A DNA stretch of 64,000 nucleotides from IMG/VR virus record IMGVR_UViG_3300022926_000007, positions 1-64,000 of that record; one strand, given 5' to 3'. Position 1 is the stretch's first letter. Each line of letters opens with the position of its first letter. The stretch comes from a virus. Shown piece by piece: positions 24,465 through 34,284 of this stretch. Both the position numbers and the translations under genes were made by a program. The notes beneath the pieces were generated by a model. It was not told the origin of the DNA, did not search any database, and was given only the letters and a program-made list of their open reading frames with translations.

Positions 24465-25316
24465 TTATGCTCCTGCTCCATATATTGTTTTTACAACTGT
24501 ACCTGATGAGTTTAAAATCTGTAGTGTAACAACGTTTTTAAGTTGATCTTGTCCTATTGCGTCATCAGCCATTTTAGCTTCTGATATTTGATTGTCAGCA
24601 ATATCGTCTGTTGATATTGTACCATTTGCAATCATTGTACTTGTAACAACACCCGAACTTCCTGTGGTTATAATTGTACCAGTTTCATTTGGCAAAGTTA
24701 TTGTTCTATCTGCTGTTGGATCTTGTGCTATTAAATTTATCTCATAAGTATCTGAAGTAGCACCTTCAAAATATAAACCTTCTTTAGTATAAATGTATCC
24801 TAACGTTTCTATATGTTTTGAACCAAAATATACAGATGCTCCTGAACTACTTATATTGTCAGCGGTTAATGTTCCAGTTACAGTTAAATTATCATCAACA
24901 GTAATTAAAGATGTGTCTGAAGAACTAATTGTATTGCCAGCAACTTGAATAGTTCCTAATGAATGTGTACCAGTTCCTTGTGCTGTAAATTCACCTGTAA
25001 CAGTTACATCATTTGGCAATCCAATTGTTAAAATATCAGGACCACTAACCACAGCAGTAATTTGATTTGTTGTTCCATTAACAGTTAATGTTTCACCACC
25101 TCCAATAATTTGAGATGTTGAAGAACTGTCAGTAATTGTCCAACCTGCAGTAGATGTAGCAATACTAATGGTTTCATTCATAGCATCAACTAAATTAGTT
25201 GAACTAATAGCACCAGATAGATTTGCAATATCACCAAAATCATTAGCCGCTAAATCATTAAATTGCGTTCTAAACGTTTCTAGTGTATCGGTTACTGTTA
25301 TATTTTTTACAGCCAT
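24465..25316 (-). CDS. Fibre-like protein sharing C-terminal tag with 34285-35460, 283 aa
   Basis: Begins MAVKNITVTDTLETFRTQFN. Contains GTHSLGTIQVAGNTISSSDT and YFGSKHIETLGYIYTKEGLYFE, shaft-like repeats of marine phage fibres. The last residues, LQILNSSGTVVKTIYGAGA, closely match LQILDSSGSVLKSLYGTGT at the end of the protein at 34285-35460, indicating a shared terminal module (possibly trimerisation or attachment). No enzyme motif. Probably a tail-fibre or baseplate spike component. Confidence 0.65.
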   Translation of the reverse strand: MAVKNITVTDTLETFRTQFNDLAANDFGDIANLSGAISSTNLVDAMNETISIATSTAGWTITDSSSTSQIIGGGETLTVNGTTNQITAVVSGPDILTIGLPNDVTVTGEFTAQGTGTHSLGTIQVAGNTISSSDTSLITVDDNLTVTGTLTADNISSSGASVYFGSKHIETLGYIYTKEGLYFEGATSDTYEINLIAQDPTADRTITLPNETGTIITTGSSGVVTSTMIANGTISTDDIADNQISEAKMADDAIGQDQLKNVVTLQILNSSGTVVKTIYGAGA

Positions 25317-25352
25317 TATTGTTTAACTACCTCTTTACCAGTTTCTATTATC

Positions 25353-25577
25353 TTAATGTTTTTCATCAACCACCTTTAATAATAATTGTTTAATTTCTGT
25401 TAATTCATTTTTTAATGTATTAATATCTCTAATCATTTCTCTCAATTTGTCACTTTCTTTATTTTTTTGAGTGACTCTTTGCATATATGCGAAATACCCT
25501 TTTCGATCAGAATTAACAATAGCTTGTGTTCTTGTATCTTTTATAAAACTTCTATCTTGTTCTATTACTTTTCTCAT
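25353..25577 (-). CDS. Small coiled-coil protein, 74 aa
   Basis: Begins MRKVIEQDRSFIKDTRTQAI; residues 35-70 form a regular heptad helix (KLREMIRDINTLKNELTEIK). Its start overlaps the preceding gene's stop by one base (TAATG type), so it is translated with the DUF4815-related fragment. A similar small coiled-coil protein follows this structural gene in other T4-like marine phages (recollection). Possibly a virion bridge or chaperone. Confidence 0.6.
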   Translation of the reverse strand: MRKVIEQDRSFIKDTRTQAIVNSDRKGYFAYMQRVTQKNKESDKLREMIRDINTLKNELTEIKQLLLKVVDEKH

Positions 25578-27163
25578 TACGTTGCCAATGCGATTGCTCT
25601 TAAATCTGTTACTCTTGGTGGATAAGCAGGATTAGTTCCTGTCATTACCATTTTAATTGCAAATGATGTAAACTCTCCAAGACCATCTACAGTAAATTTT
25701 TGTTCATTGTAACTTGTATTATATTCTGGACTATAAGGCGTTTGTGAACGACTTTCAGAATAATTAATTGTATCGTCTGCTAAACCTGTTGAATTAAAGT
25801 AAACATAAGGAATTTCATCAAAAGGTCTACTATCATCAACATGTCTAATTTTAAATAACATTTTAATATTAGATGTAGGATAATTGTTTGCACTTATTCT
25901 AACATCTAATGCTGTTGCTGGGTTATCTAATAAAATTTCTTTTGTAATATATTTTGCAGCTGCACTTCCGCCAGTTGCTGATGTTTCATCTACAAAATCT
26001 GTTGTGTTTGAATTATTAGGATCATCTAAACGATTTGTAATTAAAATCATATTTGCTCTAGCTAAATCAATAACAGGAGAAATATTTTCGTGTTGTGTTG
26101 ACATTTCAAATTTATATGTTAGTGATTTATTTCCAGCAAAATGAGTTGTTTCATTTATAGGTGAAGCAACTTGTTGTTGTTCAGTTATATAAAAATTATC
26201 ATTTGGAACAACTTCATTTTCGGTTTGAGCTACATAAGATGTTTCACTGCCGTGTATAGATTGTTTTGAAATTGTTGTAAGTCTATGTGTTACTGAAGTA
26301 TCTCCAGGATGCATAAACCCTATTTGAGGTTGTACAACTTCAAATGCGATATTTCTTGTAGCAGTAACAGATGAGCCACCAACACTTCCTGTTGAAGTTG
26401 CTGAGTCACCAGATATTGTAATTGTATAACTATCTAAAGTTACATTTCCAATATCATGCGTACCATTGATAGCACTTCCTAAAATACCGTTATAGTCTGT
26501 ACCATCAGTTAAACCAGCAATTGTAACTTTATCTGGTTTATCGTCATTCATACCGTGATTTGGGTGATTAATTTTTACAATAGAAGGATTTGAACCAAAT
26601 GTTGATCCAGATCCTGCTGTTTTATTAGTTTCAATAGGATTATTTTCTAAAGTTTCAGCAGTTAAAGCTGAGTTATTAAATGTTACAGTACCAGTTGTGT
26701 TTGTTGTAAAGTTTGCTTTTTTTATTGAGAATTTAATGTCTTGTAGAGGTGACTCGTTTTGTCCACCTACGTTTTGTGATTTAAATAAAGAGCCAACTGC
26801 AGGTTGTTCCGAAACTCGTCTTGAGCCTCCAATAACTGTTTGTCCTAATTCAGAAACATATAAAACATATTTTGTACTATTTGCTGTTATACCAATAGCA
26901 TAACTTATACCACCCTTTAAAAATACTGGTGAATCAAAAGTAAATGTTGTAGCTGTTGTACCATCAGTTGATGTGTTTACATCAGCGGCCGCTTTTGTGA
27001 CTACACTAAATGGTAATATTTTTGAACCAGGTCTATCTCTATAAGTTTCTAATAGAGCAACATTAATAGGCTGAATCGTATCTTTTTCACTAAAATATAA
27101 GTCTAGTGATGTTACAAAACACCCTTCTTCTACCTGATTTACAAATGTTTGAGCTATTGCCAT
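25577..27163 (-). CDS. C-terminal part of a DUF4815-type structural protein, 528 aa
   Basis: The protein opens AIAQTFVNQVEEGCFVTSLD followed by LYFSEKDTIQPINVALLETY and RPGSKILPFS. In related marine myoviruses this stretch (AQTF..G.F.TS.DLFF..KD...PV) lies inside one large structural polypeptide, not at an N-terminus. Here it is a separate gene beginning exactly at that point, joined by TAATG to the 1853-aa gene upstream. The remainder is beta-rich and ends PPRVTDLRAIALAT, a usual C-terminus of the family. It should still assemble with the other half in the virion. Confidence 0.75.
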   Translation of the reverse strand: MAIAQTFVNQVEEGCFVTSLDLYFSEKDTIQPINVALLETYRDRPGSKILPFSVVTKAAADVNTSTDGTTATTFTFDSPVFLKGGISYAIGITANSTKYVLYVSELGQTVIGGSRRVSEQPAVGSLFKSQNVGGQNESPLQDIKFSIKKANFTTNTTGTVTFNNSALTAETLENNPIETNKTAGSGSTFGSNPSIVKINHPNHGMNDDKPDKVTIAGLTDGTDYNGILGSAINGTHDIGNVTLDSYTITISGDSATSTGSVGGSSVTATRNIAFEVVQPQIGFMHPGDTSVTHRLTTISKQSIHGSETSYVAQTENEVVPNDNFYITEQQQVASPINETTHFAGNKSLTYKFEMSTQHENISPVIDLARANMILITNRLDDPNNSNTTDFVDETSATGGSAAAKYITKEILLDNPATALDVRISANNYPTSNIKMLFKIRHVDDSRPFDEIPYVYFNSTGLADDTINYSESRSQTPYSPEYNTSYNEQKFTVDGLGEFTSFAIKMVMTGTNPAYPPRVTDLRAIALAT

Positions 27164-30100
27164 TATATTGTTCCTCTAGTTTTATTTATTCTATTTTTTT
27201 TTATTTTTCCAATCACACGACAAATTGGTTTACCTATATTGTGTAATAGACTTCCAATAATTGTTTTCTCACCCGCAAGATATTTTGCCCAATGTGGAAC
27301 TAAATGTTTTGTAAAGAAGAACGCAATTTTACCAATTTTTGTATTTGATTTCATTTCTTCAATTAATGGATAAGCCCAAGCGTGATAACCTATCATCAAT
27401 TCTGGATCATTTAACATAGCCCATTTACCATATTCTTCGTCAAGTTCCCATAATCGTTTATCTAATAATCCAAGTTCATAGATATAATCACAAAGAACCT
27501 TACCACCAGAAGAGCCTTTATTGTGTACTACATATCCGTCAGCGATGTATGAATTATCATTTGAAACATTAAAGTTATATAAAGGCAATTGAGGATTGTT
27601 GATTACTTTTGAATTAATACTAGTAATTTCAACTAAACCATTGTTTGTTACAAGTTTATCACCAACTTTTAATTCACCTTTTAATTGTTCATAAAGTTCT
27701 ACACCATCACGTTCTTTTGTTTTTTCTGGTTTAATAGATTTCCAACCTTCTTCTGTCATAAATGGGTGTTCAGAAGTAAAGAAGTAATGTTCATTATCAT
27801 TAAATGAGTATAATTTTCTTTCAGCCAATAAAGTAGGATCTAATTTAATAACTGTGTTTTCTTCTTTGTATCCTTTTACTTTATCGCCAACTACAACATC
27901 TTCAATATTTTTAAATGTGCCATCAGCCATTGAAACTTTAGTACCTGCTATGAAACAACTACCACCAATACCAGCTTTATTATCTTTTATAGCTTGAGCA
28001 GTTTTTGCTCTTTCTGCATTTCTTTCTTTTAAATCTGAATAAGTTCTAACATTTGGATCATTATCATCTGGATCTATCCTATCTGGAAGACCATCTTTAT
28101 CTCTATCTTCCCATCCACCACTATCATTATTATCTGTTCCTCTATTTGAACCAGAAGATGAACCACCTGAAGAATAAGTTGTTGATGAAGTAATTTCTCT
28201 TACAGAATTTTCTTCTAATAGTTTTGTTTCTATAACATCTGGAACACGAGTTGCATAAACTGTTTCTTGTTCTGTTACTAACAATCCTTGTGCTCTATAT
28301 TTTGTAGAAGCAAATGATTCATTATTTCTACCTGTTCTAAAGTTTGACTGTGAGTCTGTAATTTTAAATACTCTTTCTCCACATCTCCATTTTGGATTAC
28401 CACTTACAGATGGATTTGGAATAGCAAATGTTCCTGAAAGTGAACCATTAGCATCAGATGTTAATTGTCCACCTAAAGAACCTCCAGTAGGTGTTACATA
28501 TGAATCAACATCTACATCTTCAAAATAAGCATAATGTTTAGATAAAGGTTTTAACCCCGTTACTGTAAATGAAATTGTTTTAGACCTGATATAGGGTACA
28601 TAAGATAAATCAACAAGTCTTTCTCCAAATGATTGTTGAACTACTTGTGATGATAATTCTCTCTTTAATCCTGAACGTGTAGCACTACCTGTTCTTCCTT
28701 CTTTAACAGTTGTTTGATTACCACTATGTGTTTTTTCTATAAATGTTCCTGTCCAGTTATTTTGCCATTCATTCCATACTGTTCCTGTTCGGTGAGATGG
28801 ATTTGGAATATCTTTGATACTATTATAAAGTAAATCATTATTTACAACTAAATCTGGAGATGTTTTTGTATCTTTCCATTCATCAAATTCAGGTGTGATT
28901 TTCATATTTCCAACATATGTAAAAACATTAAATGGATTTACATTTACTGTTGTTGTAGCACTTAAATTAGAAACCAATTCTACTTCCGTGTAAGGTAAGG
29001 TAATTAAGTCACCTGTTTTTTGATAACCAGCAGCTGTTCTAGCTGTATCATTTGTTGCTGTTTCTATCAAAGAAACTTGATCTGTAAAACATCTTGGTCT
29101 TACAACACCATTTTCTAAATCCATAGAACATTGATAATCTGAATTTGTAGTATCTCCTACATTATGACCTTTAAAAGTATCTACTAAAAATCCATTTTTA
29201 AATCTGTTAAAACCATTAGCGTCTTGTATTTCTAAATTTAATGTTTCTTGTTCTAATAAAGATAAACTTGTATAATACTCTAAATTTTTAATTCTACTTT
29301 CTAACTTACCAATATCTCTCATTGTATATCTTCTATTATCTACAGGAATGACTGTAACATCACTTGTACTAAAAGTATATGCAGGTAATCTCAAATAACA
29401 TAGAATAATAGAGTTATCAATTGTATCAGGTCTTTGAGGATCAACAGCCGAAGCACCTCTTGCTTGTTTAAACTGGCCACTTGTTGTCATATAGATTGCA
29501 TCTATACGAGAGAGATAAAATTCAAAATCTGCTCTAAAATTTGATCCTGGTTTTGGAATATCTACTGAAACAGCATTCGTACCAGTAAAGTTTTTAGCAC
29601 CTGTTGCATCTTTATCATTGTATCCTATAACATTACTATCATCTGCAACTCTTGGTCTAAAATCAACACACTCTCTTAACTCTAATGTTTCTCCTTTATT
29701 TTCAGATTTAAATGTAGGAATATTTGTATAATCAATCGCATAACTATCTACACTAAAATAATCTCCAGCGCCGTGTGTAAAGTAATCAAAATTAATTAAT
29801 AATTGTCCAGTAGGTACTTGAGAACCTGACTTTAATTTAAGTCTACCTAAATCATAAAAATTATCTCTTTGACCATTGTCCAAATCAAATCTATCAGTTA
29901 TGTTTGTATGTGAAGTAGTAGCAGCAGTTGCAAAATCTGGAGACATATAAACAGAATTTAATTGATAAATGTCTGCCTTACCTAAAGATATTATTGAATT
30001 TGTTGCTGTTGCTTCTGTTGTAATACTTGTTGTAGCGCCTGAAACTAAAGTTTTTAATTTTTCTACTGCAACATTTCTAACTATTGTTGCTGTAAATTTA

Positions 30101-32724
30101 ACTTCAGAGTTTCCATAGTTTGAACCCAAGTCAATAGTTAACTGATTTGAATTACCTGATAATGAAAATATTGTATTACCTTCGTGGTTATTTCCTGATA
30201 AAGAAGTTATTTCACCAACTTCACCTGATGATGAACCTGCAGTTATATGCATTAACGCATAATCTCCTGAAGATAACGAAGCAAAAGTTTCATTTGAACC
30301 TGCATTAAAAATACCAATACCATCACCTGTTAGAGTCGTAACAAATTGTCTTCTAACGGTAAATGATGTGTCAGTTAATCCGTTGTTTGTAGCAGTTTTT
30401 AAAGTTTTAATAACTTTTTCTGGTAATTTATAAACTAAAGTATTGTTTGTTGTTTCTTGTAATTTTGTTCTTCTTCTTTCAACTGGTGAGGCCGTTGTAA
30501 CATCAGAACCACCTACAGCGGCAGATAATGTTAAACTTGTATCACTTACAATTGCTAATACAGTAGCAGTTAATTCTTCTCCAGTATTATCAGTAAATAC
30601 AATTGTGTCCCCACTTATTAATTCTGTTGTAAATTTTGTTCCTTGACCAATAACATCAGCACTACTATTTGCTACACTAATAGTTCCTGTTAAAGTATAT
30701 TGTGAATCATCTGTTGAAGATGTTGCATTACTTGTTAATACTGTATCTGCTGTAAACGCTGGTGTATTAGCTTGATAAATTTGTTTTACATTTTTAAAAT
30801 CATATACAATAACAGATTTAAAATAATTTGTATCTGTAGTTATGACTGCTGTATTACTTGAAGTAGCACCTGTAATTGTATCACCAGCAGTAAAAGTTCC
30901 ACTTTTGTTTGATATAACTACGATACCATTTTGAGCTGTTCCACCTGAAGTGTAACCACTAAATCCTGAAGTATCAGTAGCAATTGTAAATTCGCTAGCA
31001 CCTGTAACAATAATTTCATATGTGTTACCATTTACTTCAGTCATACCACCAACGCTGTCAAAAGTAACATTTTGTCCTGTTGATAAATTGTGTGATGATG
31101 ATGTTGTAACAGTTAATAAAACTGCTGATGTTGCCACCATATTTGAAATAGCAGCTGTAACTGAAGTCGAAGCGGCCTCTACAATACCACTTGCGCCTGA
31201 TACATTTGTTACAGTTTCACCTGTTGTAAGTGAATGTGCTAATTTTGTTCTTAAATGTGTAAATGCTGTAATATTAAATAAACCTAATTTATAATTTGAT
31301 GTAGTATTAGATGATGACGCACCAACTGTACCTGAATTGTATTCAAAAAATCTAGGATGTGCTACACCTATTTGATGTATGTCAGTACCTACGCCACTAT
31401 TTGCTGAACCACGTGAAGAAGTCGCTTCTTTATATAAAGATACTTCTTTATAAGCTTCTGTATCACCAGCAACTGTATCTACATCTGGCGATCCATAAAT
31501 GTTTGAAACTTCTACAAAATTACCTAACGCTAATCCAGTTGTAGAATTATTAACTGTTTTAAAATCTCTGGACTTATCTATTGTAACATATTTTGTAGCT
31601 ATAGTTTCTAACTCATAACCTTGAACATATGCTTTACCTGATCCTAATCCAATAGCTAATCTTGCTTTTGATTCTTCAGCTGTTAAATCAAATTCGTAAC
31701 GTGGATCTAATACTGTTCCTACTCTTGTTGTATCTGGTCTATAAATACCTCTTTCATATTGAGATATAGTTGAGTCAAAATGATGTTCTCTTACATCAAT
31801 GTCAAAATTTCTTACAACATAGTTTCCTGATTCATCAAATGTTCTACGAGCAAGTGTGTCAGCAATTAAACTATAATCTGTTTTTATAACTTTTGTAATT
31901 AAGTTACCATTATCAATTCTTAATAATTCTATAAAGTCATCATCTTCAGTAGATGTTAAATCTTTTTTAGCAAGTGTTAATGTAATTTTAAATCTATGAG
32001 CGCCTGGTGCATTTACATTTGAAGAACCTTGAGCGTTATCATTTAAAGAGGTATCATCTGAAGGTGTAATTAAACTTTCTGTAATTGTAAATCCAACTTT
32101 AAAACTAGGGTTTACAAAATAAGGTTCTAATATTATTGTTTGTGCTTCATTTTGTACAAAAAATCCATTTACATAATAAATTCCAGCTTCTACTCTCACA
32201 GCAGATCCAGTTCCTACTGCATTTGAGTCAATAGGTAATGCTACTCCATTTGTACCTACTGTAGCAGTTTCACCACCATCTCCTGTTAAAGTTTCTGTAC
32301 TAACAAATCTATTAATAACTCCAGCACTAGCACCTGTACTTGCTGTTTTTGTATAGTTGACAAATATTGTTGCGGCTTCTGTATCAGTAGCAGCAGTTGC
32401 ATTTATAACTTCAGCAACTACACCATTCGTGTCACCTGTAAAAATTGTACCAATTAAATCAGATACATTTGAAGTTGAAAATGTTGAAAGTTTAACGAAA
32501 TGATAAGTGTTTATATATTGTATTTCACCAGGAATAACTTGAGCGCCATCTTTAAATATGTGATCTCCAAATCTTTTAATTTGATTTTGAAGTATTGATT
32601 GTACTTGAGTTAATTCTCTTGCTTGAACAGCAAATCCAGGACGAAATAAAATTTTATGAAATCTTTTTGACTCTAAATAATCATCAAAGTACGGACTAAT
32701 ATTAAAATCAGTTTTTGTGGCCAT
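27163..32724 (-). CDS. DUF4815-type structural protein carrying a Hint domain, 1853 aa
   Basis: Residues 1-80 (FNISPYFDDYLESKRFHKIL, FRPGFAVQARELTQVQSILQ) are the diagnostic start of the DUF4815 tail/baseplate protein of T4-like marine phages. A long beta-rich body follows. Around 1538-1559 there is a Ca-binding-like stretch, DRDKDGLPDRIDPDDNDP. Residues 1590-1735 form a Hint/intein-like domain: it starts SCFIAGTKVSMADGT (Cys1590) and ends YIADGYVVHNK (Asn1735). The residue after Asn is Lys, not Cys/Ser/Thr, so cleavage is more likely than splicing. A 118-aa C-terminal segment (CDYIYELGLLDKRLWELDEE ...) follows. The family's normal C-terminal part is the next gene. Confidence 0.8.
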   Translation of the reverse strand: MATKTDFNISPYFDDYLESKRFHKILFRPGFAVQARELTQVQSILQNQIKRFGDHIFKDGAQVIPGEIQYINTYHFVKLSTFSTSNVSDLIGTIFTGDTNGVVAEVINATAATDTEAATIFVNYTKTASTGASAGVINRFVSTETLTGDGGETATVGTNGVALPIDSNAVGTGSAVRVEAGIYYVNGFFVQNEAQTIILEPYFVNPSFKVGFTITESLITPSDDTSLNDNAQGSSNVNAPGAHRFKITLTLAKKDLTSTEDDDFIELLRIDNGNLITKVIKTDYSLIADTLARRTFDESGNYVVRNFDIDVREHHFDSTISQYERGIYRPDTTRVGTVLDPRYEFDLTAEESKARLAIGLGSGKAYVQGYELETIATKYVTIDKSRDFKTVNNSTTGLALGNFVEVSNIYGSPDVDTVAGDTEAYKEVSLYKEATSSRGSANSGVGTDIHQIGVAHPRFFEYNSGTVGASSSNTTSNYKLGLFNITAFTHLRTKLAHSLTTGETVTNVSGASGIVEAASTSVTAAISNMVATSAVLLTVTTSSSHNLSTGQNVTFDSVGGMTEVNGNTYEIIVTGASEFTIATDTSGFSGYTSGGTAQNGIVVISNKSGTFTAGDTITGATSSNTAVITTDTNYFKSVIVYDFKNVKQIYQANTPAFTADTVLTSNATSSTDDSQYTLTGTISVANSSADVIGQGTKFTTELISGDTIVFTDNTGEELTATVLAIVSDTSLTLSAAVGGSDVTTASPVERRRTKLQETTNNTLVYKLPEKVIKTLKTATNNGLTDTSFTVRRQFVTTLTGDGIGIFNAGSNETFASLSSGDYALMHITAGSSSGEVGEITSLSGNNHEGNTIFSLSGNSNQLTIDLGSNYGNSEVKFTATIVRNVAVEKLKTLVSGATTSITTEATATNSIISLGKADIYQLNSVYMSPDFATAATTSHTNITDRFDLDNGQRDNFYDLGRLKLKSGSQVPTGQLLINFDYFTHGAGDYFSVDSYAIDYTNIPTFKSENKGETLELRECVDFRPRVADDSNVIGYNDKDATGAKNFTGTNAVSVDIPKPGSNFRADFEFYLSRIDAIYMTTSGQFKQARGASAVDPQRPDTIDNSIILCYLRLPAYTFSTSDVTVIPVDNRRYTMRDIGKLESRIKNLEYYTSLSLLEQETLNLEIQDANGFNRFKNGFLVDTFKGHNVGDTTNSDYQCSMDLENGVVRPRCFTDQVSLIETATNDTARTAAGYQKTGDLITLPYTEVELVSNLSATTTVNVNPFNVFTYVGNMKITPEFDEWKDTKTSPDLVVNNDLLYNSIKDIPNPSHRTGTVWNEWQNNWTGTFIEKTHSGNQTTVKEGRTGSATRSGLKRELSSQVVQQSFGERLVDLSYVPYIRSKTISFTVTGLKPLSKHYAYFEDVDVDSYVTPTGGSLGGQLTSDANGSLSGTFAIPNPSVSGNPKWRCGERVFKITDSQSNFRTGRNNESFASTKYRAQGLLVTEQETVYATRVPDVIETKLLEENSVREITSSTTYSSGGSSSGSNRGTDNNDSGGWEDRDKDGLPDRIDPDDNDPNVRTYSDLKERNAERAKTAQAIKDNKAGIGGSCFIAGTKVSMADGTFKNIEDVVVGDKVKGYKEENTVIKLDPTLLAERKLYSFNDNEHYFFTSEHPFMTEEGWKSIKPEKTKERDGVELYEQLKGELKVGDKLVTNNGLVEITSINSKVINNPQLPLYNFNVSNDNSYIADGYVVHNKGSSGGKVLCDYIYELGLLDKRLWELDEEYGKWAMLNDPELMIGYHAWAYPLIEEMKSNTKIGKIAFFFTKHLVPHWAKYLAGEKTIIGSLLHNIGKPICRVIGKIKKNRINKTRGTI
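27183..27190 (-). promoter_or_regulatory. Late promoter variant (AATAAATA)
   Basis: Minus-strand AATAAATA 20 bases upstream of the ATG at 27163, within the last codons of the Hint-bearing gene; it could give the C-terminal fragment its own late transcript. Confidence 0.5.
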
Positions 32725-32741
32725 TTCTATCCCTATGTATG

Positions 32742-34235
32742 TTAAAATTCTATAATCAGTTTAATATTTTCTGTTTGATCTACAGCTCTTGATATTGGTG
32801 TTCTATTTTCAACATATAAAACATCTCCTGTATCGTGGTCGATTTCAGGTACAGAATATCCTGAAGCAAAAATAACATTATTAACTGGTGATGAAGCAGA
32901 TGTGTCGGGTGTGCCTGTTGCACTTGAACTTTGTCCTGTAATTACGTTTGCACCAGAAAAATCAATTAAATTACCGTTACTGTCAATACCAGCATCACTA
33001 TGTCTTGTCTGAATGTAATATAAAATATTATTTGTTGAATCCCATTCTACAACTTTACCAACAGCACCTGTTGTTGCTTGATTAATTTCTTCATCAACTG
33101 TAAATGTACCTGGTGTTGGTGAAGCAGCAATTTTAATTGCCTTTGTTAATCTGGCTGTTGTTGATGTTACAGCAGAAGAATTTTTTGTAGGATCTCTTAA
33201 CAAAACAATTTTTCTAAAATCGTTTACAGCAGAAAAGTCTCCTGTATTTGCAGATTCACTACCTTCTAATGAAGTATTTAACATCACAAAGAAACCACCC
33301 AATTCTTCTAAAGCATTTGCACCATGTCCACCTTTTGGAGGAATGATTACATCTAATTCAGCGCCAGATAAACCTGTAGCACCAGCGGCAACAATTTGAG
33401 CATTACTTACTGTTGCAAATGTATAATTTACACCAGCAGTTGTTACGGTTACTGAAGATACTAAACCACCCGAAACTACAACTTCGCATAGTCCGCCTGA
33501 TCCATCACCTCTTATTGGAATATTTGAAAATGTTCCGTTTGTACCACCCGAACCAGCAGATTTGATTTTAATAATATCTATTGCACCATTAATAGCATTA
33601 GATATTACGTTTAAATGATCTGTTCCTGCATTTGCATTTGTAGGAATTGCCATAAAATCTGTTGATAGAAAATTAGATTGTTGAGCAGCAGATAAGGTAT
33701 ACATATATTTCCATATGTAACCGTCTGTAGTTGTAATAGGAGTTGTCGATACTCCAGTAGGTTCATCATTGACTGTTGCACCATTATTATTATCTAAACA
33801 CTTATAAACGTTTCTATCTGACGACAAAACATAAAAAGTAGAATCGAATAAAGTAATTGCACCACTAGTAGATGTTATTCTAGTTGAAGTAGAACCAGTT
33901 GTATATTCTCCATAATCATGTCTGTAAATATCGTAAACTGTACCAGATGTCCAGTTTCTTCTTGGAATTACAAAAGAAATATCTGATCCTGTAATTCTTT
34001 TAGCCGCAGTTAATTCATCAAATGTATAAAATTCATTAACTACTGTATCACCAGGAGTTGTAGGATTTGAATCTGTACCCTCATAATCAGTACGTCCATC
34101 AGCTCTAGTTAAGGTACCCCAAGCCTGAGGTCTTCCAATACCTAGATAGTATATGTTATTTGCGGGTTCTGAGAAAGACTCATGAAATTGTTCCGCATTA
34201 TTTAATCTAAACTTATTTGTTATAATTGCTGGCAT
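32742..34235 (-). CDS. 8: Baseplate wedge protein gp8, 497 aa
   Basis: Several T4 gp8 landmarks are present in order: IITNKFRLNNAEQFHESF with YYLGIGRPQAWG near the start, SFVIPRRNWTSGT, YKCLDNNNGA, TTDGYIWKYMYTL, and the C-terminal YVENRTPISRAVDQTENIKL ending in IIEF (T4: ENRPPI..A.DQTEEINILF). T4 gp8 is 334 aa; the extra length is an Ile/Gly-rich insertion in the middle (about residues 210-400). Dimeric gp8 joins gp6, gp7 and gp10 in each baseplate wedge. Gene order 25-6-7-8 around it matches T4. Late promoter at 34255-34262. Confidence 0.85.
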   Translation of the reverse strand: MPAIITNKFRLNNAEQFHESFSEPANNIYYLGIGRPQAWGTLTRADGRTDYEGTDSNPTTPGDTVVNEFYTFDELTAAKRITGSDISFVIPRRNWTSGTVYDIYRHDYGEYTTGSTSTRITSTSGAITLFDSTFYVLSSDRNVYKCLDNNNGATVNDEPTGVSTTPITTTDGYIWKYMYTLSAAQQSNFLSTDFMAIPTNANAGTDHLNVISNAINGAIDIIKIKSAGSGGTNGTFSNIPIRGDGSGGLCEVVVSGGLVSSVTVTTAGVNYTFATVSNAQIVAAGATGLSGAELDVIIPPKGGHGANALEELGGFFVMLNTSLEGSESANTGDFSAVNDFRKIVLLRDPTKNSSAVTSTTARLTKAIKIAASPTPGTFTVDEEINQATTGAVGKVVEWDSTNNILYYIQTRHSDAGIDSNGNLIDFSGANVITGQSSSATGTPDTSASSPVNNVIFASGYSVPEIDHDTGDVLYVENRTPISRAVDQTENIKLIIEF

Positions 34236-34254
34236 AATTTTTCTCTATATTGTA

Positions 34255-34262
34255 TATTTATA
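34255..34262 (-). promoter_or_regulatory. T4-type late promoter (TATAAATA)
   Basis: Minus-strand TATAAATA 20 bases before the gp8 ATG, in the 49-base gap to the fibre gene; a GAGA ribosome site follows. Confidence 0.75.
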
Positions 34263-34284
34263 CACTTTCTTTTAATGTTTTAAA

